Below are positions 56,853 through 64,000 of a stretch of 64,000 nucleotides of DNA, one piece after another. The stretch is from Siderastrea radians (lineage: Eukaryota > Cnidaria > Anthozoa > Scleractinia > Rhizangiidae). Position 1 is the first letter of the stretch; every line of letters starts with the position of its first letter. The stretch lies in assembly GCA_964017195.1 (NCBI GenBank), contig OZ024895.1, positions 27,197,875-27,261,874 on the forward strand, in the 5' to 3' direction. Below the pieces are notes generated by a model, which saw only the letters and a program-made list of their open reading frames with translations, ran no database searches and was not told where the DNA came from. Made by a program: the position numbers and the translations under genes.

Positions 56853-58168
56853 AGTAAGTTATATGCAGTGTTTATGAAGCAGCTAAAAAACCAAGCTTCT
56901 GACTGGATTTGAACCTGTCCCTTCCATCTTCAACAGAGTACGCTATGCATTCTTCAATTATAAATGCATTATTCTTAAACTGTAAATGCATTTATATTAC
57001 CCTACTTTCGTCATTCACCCCGGTCCCGCAGGAGAAGCATTTTAACGTTTTCAAAACCCATGAAGATTTTTCCGGTCTTTATTTTCTGGGATTCTTTTTT
57101 TTTTTTTTTTTTGAATGCGACAACATTTCCACCTGGCTGTTACTGGACAATTTTGTACCTGTTTATGCAAATCGTGTCAGCTATTTGTTTGAAGCTGGAT
57201 TAGCTTGTTTAACAGTTTTTTTTTTTATAGGAGCCGTTCAAGATATAACATTTTATTAAAAGCTATGAGCAAAACATGTACAGAGAGACCATACCCTAAT
57301 ATGTTTTTTTTGCGTGGGATTTGATTTCGTTTTGTCACAGCAAGTTGAACCTCGGAATAAATCTCCTTTTTGTTGCTTTGCATGCCATTGACTATAAACT
57401 CTAGTTTTTGCACTGGAGGAAATGTTCTTTTCTCAGTTTTTTTTACTTGCTTATCCAACATTCTTGGATCGAAAATTTAAGCCCTGGCCAAATGGAGACG
57501 CAAGTTATCGCAAGTTAAAAACCTAAGTTGGCTCCCTATAGTTTTATGACCGTGCGCTCGCTCACATAAAGTCATAGGTTTTTCCTGATATTCATGACGT
57601 CAGCATAGCCAAAAAAAAGCAAAGTTAACAGTAAATTTTCTCGCGTTTCCTTCGGTGAATTTTTATTAAATTTTGCTTATTTTGAGAAAGTAACGCTACC
57701 TTTCACATATTAATTTTTGGAAAAATTCTGTCAGAACAATCTAGTTTAATGGATAAAAATAAGAAACCACGTGATATCGGTGAATCCGTCTGAACGACCC
57801 CACATTTTTTTCTCCTGTGAAATGTTCAGTTAGTCAAAATCATTTTCACAAAATAGGAAAGTTAAAAAAAAATTCACCGAGGGAAAATCAAAATATTTAA
57901 GAAAAAAGACGAATTAATGGTAAATATCTGTCATTCTCTAGATACTTTGTTGCCATGACAACGGCCTATGCCTAAGAACAATATCAGCAAAGGACCGCAA
58001 ACGAAAATGCTGCACGTGTACGTAGGATCTAGTAAACCAGACCTAATCAGCCAAAGAAATACTCAAATGACAAACAAAGCAGCAAGACTGATCTGACTAC
58101 GTAGAAAGATTTGACTCTGCAAGACATCAACACGACACTAAAAGAACTTTAACAGAGCGGGGTTGCAA

Positions 58169-58212
58169 CCGTAGACAGCTGTTTCGCTCTACTTAGACCT
58201 CATCTGTACGGC
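58169..58212 (-). ncRNA. Decayed hammerhead ribozyme motif
   Basis: This is the inverted partner of 59089-59133. Read on the minus strand the core is CAGATGA instead of CTGATGA, and stem II has lost complementarity (GGTCT/AGAGC), while GAAA, the CAGCTG stem III and stem I remain. It is probably inactive. Confidence 0.65.
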
Positions 58213-58260
58213 GTAGCAAGATGGCGAAAATGCCGTAAAAATACCCGTGCACTCTGTTAA

Positions 58261-58643
58261 AGGGGTCATGTCACGAGGATTTTGCTATTTTGGGTCAATT
58301 CTGTGCTCAATTCATTAGTTAGTGCCTTTACTCATACACAAAATACTCCTCCAAAACTATGAGGAAGATATCAAATGAATTTTTTCAGGGAGAGCTAACC
58401 ATAATAATATTTTTGGTGATTTTTGAAGACATAGTATGAAAACTTGAAAAAATTGGCCCAATTTTTTCAAGTTTCAATCCATTTCCATCCTTGCCATCGG
58501 TAGCAACAGACGACAGGAAACAGTTTCATTGTCGTAAGATAGTCTTTATTAACAAAGCTAGACCATTATTTTTGGAATTCAGTTGATACGAACACACTTT
58601 TAAGCTTTTTAAAAAGATACTAAAATAGCGTGACATATCCCCT
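58261..58643. mobile_element. 383-bp MITE with TTAA target duplication
   Basis: The ends AGGGGTCATGTCACG and CGTGACATATCCCCT form inverted repeats. TTAA flanks both sides (58257-58260 and 58644-58647), as for piggyBac or Kolobok-type elements. The uninterrupted inverted copy at about 59017-59055 preserves the empty site, with a single TTAA between the same flanking sequences, which proves the insertion. Confidence 0.85.
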
Positions 58644-59088
58644 TTAAAAGCCCTAAACGAGGACGCACGCCCACCAAATCACACAATCACGTGTCTTGGA
58701 AAGGTCGAGAGTCCAAGTGTCGTGTTGATGTCTCGCAGAGCCAAAGATAGGATGGACAAAACCAACCTTATAAAGAAATATGGACAAAACCATGCTATAA
58801 AGAACAGCATATCGGATCTATTAAAAAGACCTACGGTCCAAAAACGTACATACAGTAGAACAATATCAGCAAAGGACTGCAAACGAAAATGCTGCACGTG
58901 TACGTAGGATCTAGTAAACCAGACCTAATCAGCCAAAGAAATACTCAAATGACAAACAAAGCAGCAAGGCTGATCTGACTACGTAGAAAGATTTGACTCT
59001 GCAAGACAAATTGGTGGGCGTGCGTCCTCGTTTAGGGCTTTTAACAGAGTGCACGGGTATTTTTACGGCATTTTCGCCATCTTGCTAT

Positions 59089-59133
59089 GCCGTGCTGATG
59101 AGCTCTAAGTAGAGCGAAACAGCTGTCTACGGC
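59089..59133 (+). ncRNA. Hammerhead ribozyme motif 4, best-paired copy
   Basis: Stem I GCCGTG/TACGGC (six pairs, the last a G-U), core CTGATGA (59095-59101), stem II GCTCT/AGAGC (five perfect pairs, AAGT loop), core GAAA (59116-59119), palindromic CAGCTG as stem III, then UC. Every invariant base is present. The palindromic stem III suggests dimeric activity, as proposed for Penelope-type hammerheads. It lies inside the nested element 57480-59590. Confidence 0.8.
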
Positions 59134-60720
59134 TGCAACCCCGCTCTGTTAAAGTTCTTTTAGTGTCGTGTTGATGTCTTGCAGAGTCAAATGTTTCTAC
59201 GTAGTCAGATCAGCCTTGCTGCTTTGTTTGTCATATGCCTAAGAAGCAAAACCTGAAAAATAAGGGTAATTATGTTGGTAACCTTACTGGTAAAATTCAG
59301 GAACAAAGATTGCAAGACAACAGAACTAGGGCTTCTTTTGCAAATCTTCCTAGTTCGTATAGTCACTTTTGTAGAAACTCTAGGGAGCCACCTTTTTTAA
59401 AACAGCTTGGTGTCTTCGTTTAGCCATGACGTACAGTCACTTGCGTTGCTTTGCGTCCACTTTGATTGAGTTCAAATTTGCACGCAAGTGAACGCAAGTT
59501 TTTATCACCGTTTGGCCACCCAGCGGAAGTCTGCATACACAAATTGGCAAGCAAACTTGCGCTGACTTTGGTCTCTGTTTGGCCAGGGCCTTATGCTTCG
59601 CGTTGAAAACTTTAAGGCCAAAACTGAGCAGGGTTATTCGCTGCTAACCTGTGTGCAATGAACCAATGAGAAAGATAGAAATTCAATAACCAAGATTGAT
59701 AATTTAATTTCCATAAACCTCAAACACAGACTCCTGCACTGAAATGTCTTCAACAGAGACTTGAGGCATAAGATGTAGTGATAGACCTCTTACTCTGCTT
59801 GAATTTGTGGAATTATCGTTCACTTTGTTACTGAAAAACCTCAAACCTCAGCTCGCTATCTTATAGTGTATATGGAATACGACAAACATCTATTTAAAAT
59901 TTAATATTGAGATATGTTTCACTAGTTTTCACGTCAGCTTTCGTAATAAGTACTCGGAGTGCAACACTTTCTCAGTTTTCTTCTTTTCTTTTAATTCTTT
60001 TCCATTCTAACACCAAGGTTTACCAATATTTAATTTATTCTCAGTTTGGTATTTAAAAATCGTCAAAAAGGTGCCAATAACAAAGAAAACCATTCACTAG
60101 GGCATCACATATTCTCGCAGGGATATTCACATTTTCAGAAGAGAAAAAGAATAGAAGAAAAAAAACACTACGTCGTCGTGTGAAGTTCCATTGGATGTAT
60201 AGAGTGGCTGACACAGATTTCTCTCAACTAGTCACACAATGTAACAAGTTGGAGGAAAATAGGACTTGTGTGAAGTTTGAATATTTTTCATCTGTTGAGG
60301 CGGTGACTTCAATTAATGTTAGTTCCTAGCTTTGAATAATTACTGTAAATTAGTACAGATTTAGCATATATTTTTTTTATTGTAATTACTTGCGTTCGAC
60401 GAAGGAGAACGCATTCCTAATCTTGTGTTGGGTGTCCTGTGTCTTACCAGGCAGAAAAAAAAAATCGATATTTAGGCGGTGAGACGTCTCAAACGTCGCT
60501 GCCGTCTCATAAAATGCAAGACACATTCCTGAATTGTCGGAAGTCAGTAGACCTTAGTCTTCGCACGGGCTCTAAACAATCAGGCTCGTTAGATTAAAAG
60601 CTAAACTCTCAAATACCGCACAATTTGCTTGTGATATTACCTTTTTTCCATCTATAGCTATGACGTAACCAGATAGAAAAAAGTAACCGTTTTGTTTTGA
60701 GTTTCGCAGCGTATTGAAGT

Positions 60721-62195
60721 TAAGTAAAGGTAAGCGTTGAAATGTTTATTTCTCAGGGTAGTATTGACAAAATACATTAGAATCACTGGTCGGCATTCGA
60801 ACAATGGCCTTGTTGTTATCTAAAGTAAATTAAAATGGACCTGCATCATTGTTTGAAAATAGATTGCAATTTGCCTGCACTCGTGTCGTTAGGATCCGAT
60901 TGGAGCCCTTGCCTGCAGGCTGAAACATTTGTCGTGAATGCCTAAGGGCCGGCTCTGACTGTAAATATCGAGAATCGGTGGACAGGCTCAAAAAATCGAA
61001 AATCCTTATAACTTGCCAGAAGAACACTTTTGGGGAGCTATCTTCAAAAATATTATTTAAACTTTCTGGAACTCTATTGTTTTCGAGAAATTCGGAAAAA
61101 CCGGTTTTGCTTAATTTATTATGCAAAAATCAGGCTCAAAATTAAACAAATTGCGTGCGCTTGCTTTTAAACAATTTGCAACGCTATAAAACAATTTTAA
61201 TTTTAAATGATAGCAATACTCTTCTACTTTCTATCAATGGGAGTTACTTAGAGTTCCGCTTTATTTATGCGGTTTGGTGGCTCTTTGAAACAAAGGCATT
61301 TTACGCACTTCGGAAAAAGGCAAAAATTGGTTAACTTCAGAGGCTTAGAATGGGCCTTGGTATGTGTAATATCAAATTGAAATAAGTCCTGTGATAAAGT
61401 TCGGTCCTGATATTATTATGATATGAAATAAAAAATCTGGACAATTCAGGCTCGCGCTGACAAAAAGAAAAATTCGCGGACCAGTGTTGCCAAAATTTGC
61501 ATAATTACATAACAGGAAATACTGAAGTATTAATGAAAGGATGACTTGAAATAGCTCCCCAAAAGTGTTCTTCTGGCAAGTTATAAGGATTTTCAATTTT
61601 TTGAGCCTGTCCACCGATTCTCGATATTTACAGTCAGAGCCTCTTAACAATATCACGGTTTAAGAACGATTTATTTCTCCAGGTAAAGCCACAGGTTTTC
61701 TCCTGGAGAAAGAGTCGTACAGAGACGTCACTGTTTACAAACAAACGACGTTCTCAAGTTGCATACACCGGAAGTGCAAAACCGTTTTTCCTTAGAAAAG
61801 GATAAGTAAAGGTAAGCGTTGAAATGTTTATTTCTCAGGGTAGTGTTGACAAAATACATTAGAATCACTGGTCGGCATTCGAACAATGGCCTTGTTGTTA
61901 TCATAAAGTAAATCAAAATGGACCTGCATCGTTGTTTATAAATAGATTGCAATTAGCCTGCACTCGTGCCGTTAGGATCCGAATGGAGCCCTTGCCTGAA
62001 GACTAAAACATATGTCGTGAATGCCTAAGGGCTGTACTCAACAATATCACGGTTTAAGGACGATTTATTTCTCCAGGTAAAGCCACAGGTTTTCTCCTGG
62101 AGAAAGAGTCGTACAGAGGTCACTGGTTACAAACAAACAACGTTCTCAAGTTGCATACATACACTTAATTCCTTACATACCGGAAGTGCAAATTG
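60721..62195. repeat. Tandem duplication of about 380 bp, first copy split by a transposon
   Basis: Segment A (60721-60949) and segment B (61642-61786) recur as A' (61803-62032) and B' (62036-62195), in the same order and orientation and nearly identical. In the second copy A' and B' are contiguous; in the first they are separated by the inverted-repeat element at 60951-61641. Segment B contains a palindrome (CTCCAGG...CCTGGAG). It is non-coding. Confidence 0.85.
60951..61641. mobile_element. 691-bp element with 91-bp terminal inverted repeats
   Basis: The arms 60951-61041 (GGCTCTGACTGTAAATATCG...) and 61551-61641 are almost perfect reverse complements. The interior is AT-rich with no open frame of note. 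The unoccupied copy at about 62024-62045 shows the insertion point. Apparent minus-strand frames of 94-98 codons run through the arms and are not genes. Confidence 0.85.
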
Positions 62196-62586
62196 TCCGT
62201 AACAGGTCACTGGAAACCACAAACTACTAAAGTTATAAGGCCAACAATTTTGGAACCGGTCCCCCCTCCTCTCCCCTCAACCCTTCCCTTTTTCACTGTT
62301 CAAAGAAAGTTAAACAAATTCTTTTGCTTCGGGCGGACTAGCGTTCTCTTTTTCCAAGAGCAGTTTAATCCCGAAGTCCAGCATACACGTTCTCCTCCCT
62401 GGTTCTACATATTTCTTATAAAAGTGGTTAGCAGAAGTTGTTTGAACATCATGACAAATTTAGCATTCGATGTTCTGTACGTCAGAATTTGTGTTGATAT
62501 GTTTACTAGTGAGGCTTTCGAGATAGTTAGCAAAGTCTGGGTTTGCCTCTGCGACGAACCAACCAGACATATATTACTTCATGCAG

Positions 62587-62592
62587 TTTATT
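62587..62592 (-). terminator. Candidate polyadenylation signal of the coiled-coil gene
   Basis: TTTATT on the plus strand, that is AATAAA on the minus strand, 114 bases beyond the stop codon. Confidence 0.45.
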
Positions 62593-62705
62593 TCTTCTTT
62601 CAAAAGGCAGTCTTTTGGGTAGATGGAAACAAGGCCTGATCTTTCTTACTTGAAAGACCTCAAGCCTGATTTGTCGTCTTTCAGTGTGCAGTCGAGTAGA
62701 GAGCT

Positions 62706-63998
62706 TTAGACGTAATGAACACGTGACATCCTTGAGCGACTCCGGCAGGTGGACATGGATTTTTGTACCCTCTTGTTTTGCTGCTTGTTTCTCCTGCACG
62801 CAGAGCACTCCACGCCTGCCGCCATGTCGCCTGACCGCTGACCAAATCTCACTAACGCAACAATTGAGCTACATGACCTCTGACCTCGATCAGAGTCTAT
62901 TGTATTAAGTGAACTGGATCGTCTTGGGTATTGCTTAACCTCTGAGGCCAACGAACCACTACTTGAGGGTAAATCCCTCAGAGACTTCGTTTCTTCTTTT
63001 TTAAGTTTATCGCCTTCTTGTCCTCGACATATACAGTGCTTGCCAGCACTTTTCCTGGTTCTACTGTCTGATTTCTTTTTATACTTCGAAGACGTTCCTC
63101 TGCCTTGGAGTTGTTCCACCTTGAATGTGTTCTTAATATTTAATATTTCATGGCCTCTCGAATCATGATCGGACACCGCATGATGCAGTTTAACAGCACA
63201 CGGTTTGTTATACTTGCTATGTTTCTGATAATCATCCTCTGTGTGGTAACAAGACTCTGTAGCATCTTGTCCTTCCTCTATCGTGGCAAGAAGGCAACCT
63301 AGTGACTCGTGGTCGCCCCGCAGTTTCTCGTCTTCATCTCCGTTCTCAGTGAGCAGTTGTATGAGAGCTCGATATCTTTTATTTAGCTCCACAAGGTAAT
63401 TTTCAAGTTTGTAGTGTGCTTCGTACAATGCTAATCCATCGCTTTCCACCGGGTAGTTATCCCATGTAAGATCTTCCATGCTATCGGAACATTTCCCCCC
63501 CCCCCCCGCTATACCAAACAAACTATGCGTTTCTTCCAGCTCTCTTTTCATGGTGTCTGTCATCCGCTGGCAAATCAGTGTAGCTTGCTGTTCGTACACC
63601 GCAAGACGCTCCAGCCTGAGGCTTAAGTGTAAGCAACCTTGATCAGCTGCCAGCTTGGCATGTTGAAGTCTTTCCAATCGAGATTTTAGCATGAACTTGT
63701 GTTGTCTACTAATTTGCTCGTGCTCATGTAATTGCGCATCAAGTTCGTCACATTTCTGAGTCATATCCTGTTTTTCTGTTTGTTCTTTCGCTAAAGAAGC
63801 TTCGAAGTTTCTGTTCTCCTTAATTAGCATTTCTATTTGAGACTTGAGAGCATGTGCGTCTTTCCTGAGTTCTTGTTTTTCACGTTTTACTTCCTTGACC
63901 AATGTTGTGTAATGCCCTCCTGTCCAACCAGGTCTTTCATCAGCTAGATAAGGCCTTAACAAACCATCTTTCTGGTTTGGAAGTTTCCTTCTCTGCGG
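62706..63998 (-). CDS. Coiled-coil protein, 3' part, gene continues beyond the window
   Basis: An open frame of 430 codons reaches the window edge without a stop, so the N-terminus or earlier exons lie beyond 64000. No ATG is needed in this part. Residues from about 35 to 160 of the visible part are rich in Glu, Lys, Gln and Leu heptads (KEVKREKQELRKDAHALKSQ, then DMTQKCDELDAQLHEHEQ), a long coiled coil. A second helical segment contains LENYLVELNKRYRALIQLL. The C-terminal third is basic and Ser-rich (KSDSRTRKSAGKHC, SRSRMSRVHYV), with a CSACRR pair near the end, and looks disordered. A run of 13 C at 63495-63507 encodes Gly-Gly-Gly-Gly and is a frameshift risk. I do not recognise the family; a cytoskeletal or centrosomal scaffold would be usual for such composition, but that is a guess. 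Confidence 0.75.
   Translation of the reverse strand, partial: PQRRKLPNQKDGLLRPYLADERPGWTGGHYTTLVKEVKREKQELRKDAHALKSQIEMLIKENRNFEASLAKEQTEKQDMTQKCDELDAQLHEHEQISRQHKFMLKSRLERLQHAKLAADQGCLHLSLRLERLAVYEQQATLICQRMTDTMKRELEETHSLFGIAGGGGKCSDSMEDLTWDNYPVESDGLALYEAHYKLENYLVELNKRYRALIQLLTENGDEDEKLRGDHESLGCLLATIEEGQDATESCYHTEDDYQKHSKYNKPCAVKLHHAVSDHDSRGHEILNIKNTFKVEQLQGRGTSSKYKKKSDSRTRKSAGKHCICRGQEGDKLKKEETKSLRDLPSSSGSLASEVKQYPRRSSSLNTIDSDRGQRSCSSIVALVRFGQRSGDMAAGVECSACRRNKQQNKRVQKSMSTCRSRSRMSRVHYV
63495..63507. repeat. 13-base C homopolymer in coding sequence
   Basis: On the minus strand this is a run of 13 G inside the coiled-coil gene, encoding consecutive glycines. The frame is open on both sides with coding-like composition, so the length given here is compatible with the gene. 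Such runs are unstable and prone to sequencing error. Confidence 0.9.
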
Positions 63999-64000
63999 AG

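Larger units (their letters stand above)
57480..59590. mobile_element. 2.1-kb Harbinger-like element with nested insertions
   Basis: The ends AGCCCTGGCCAAATGGAGAC (left) and the complement of GGCCCTGGCCAAACAGAGAC (right) form terminal inverted repeats, flanked by TTA on both sides (57477-57479, 59591-59593). A 3-bp TTA duplication fits PIF/Harbinger-type elements. The interior holds subterminal ACGCAAGTT repeats and, nested, inverted arms (about 57979-58260 plus 58644-58740, and 59005-59240) with hammerhead motifs. A direct repeat of about 150 bp (57979-58127 and 58860-59009) is also present. No transposase is recognised. Confidence 0.65.
55173..62705. other. Repeat-rich intergenic region between Arx and the coiled-coil gene
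   Basis: After the Arx 3'UTR no gene is supported. Contents: a hammerhead-bearing inverted-repeat mini-element (56667-56852), a T18 run (about 57095), a nested 2.1-kb transposon (57480-59590), and an interrupted tandem duplication (60721-62195). The stretches 55600-56650, 56860-57470 and 59600-60700 look like ordinary AT-rich DNA. Short frames here have no recognisable domains. A TTTATT at 62587-62592 could be the minus-strand polyadenylation signal of the coiled-coil gene. Confidence 0.5.

Noticed and set aside
62193..62639. 148-codon plus-strand frame antisense to the end of the coiled-coil gene
   Set aside because: It partly overlaps the duplicated repeat and the 3' flank of the minus-strand gene, and has no recognisable motif.
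1..64000. CRISPR arrays, bacterial operons or prophage
   Set aside because: No regularly spaced direct repeats with unique spacers and no dense intron-free gene strings; splice sites and gene families are metazoan.

Overview
The window looks like nuclear DNA of a cnidarian, most likely an anthozoan such as a stony coral. The genes have canonical GT-AG introns, long AT-rich introns and intergenic stretches, metazoan-only gene families (tetraspanin, paired-class homeobox), and a dense load of small inverted-repeat transposons, Penelope-like retroelement relics and a tRNA-derived SINE. The species assignment is inference. No bacterial operon, phage or CRISPR structure is present.

Layout. (1) 1-3406: intergenic DNA with small transposons. 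(2) 3407-3958 (+): an intronless Rap2-type small GTPase. (3) 8567-19589 (-): a seven-exon tetraspanin of the TSPAN6/TSPAN7 type, 248 residues, with introns full of inverted-repeat elements. (4) 23214-23381 (-): a 55-residue single-span membrane protein that I cannot place in a family, head to head with (5) 23605-50265 (+): a 24-exon importin alpha of the KPNA3/KPNA4 class, reconstructed completely at 514 residues. Its introns hold a Mutator-like element carrying a zinc-finger ORF and a RecQ-like helicase fragment, Penelope-like relics and hammerhead ribozyme motifs. (6) 53063-55172 (+): a three-exon Arx/aristaless homeobox gene, 297 residues, with octapeptide, Q50 homeodomain and OAR motif. 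(7) 55173-62705: a repeat-rich intergenic region with a three-level nested transposon and an interrupted tandem duplication. (8) 62706 to the window end (-): the 3' part of a coiled-coil protein gene.

The genes are unrelated housekeeping, signalling and developmental genes and do not form one pathway. The most notable structure is in the mobile DNA. At least four well-paired hammerhead ribozyme motifs (45574-45620, 46280-46326, 46573-46617, 59089-59133), one weaker one (56752-56787) and two decayed ones (7358-7399, 58169-58212) occur. Nearly all lie inside or beside inverted repeats, and three sit next to GIY-YIG endonuclease relics of Penelope-like elements. Exon boundaries were read by eye from splice sites, reading frame and recalled family sequence. 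No search or alignment was run.
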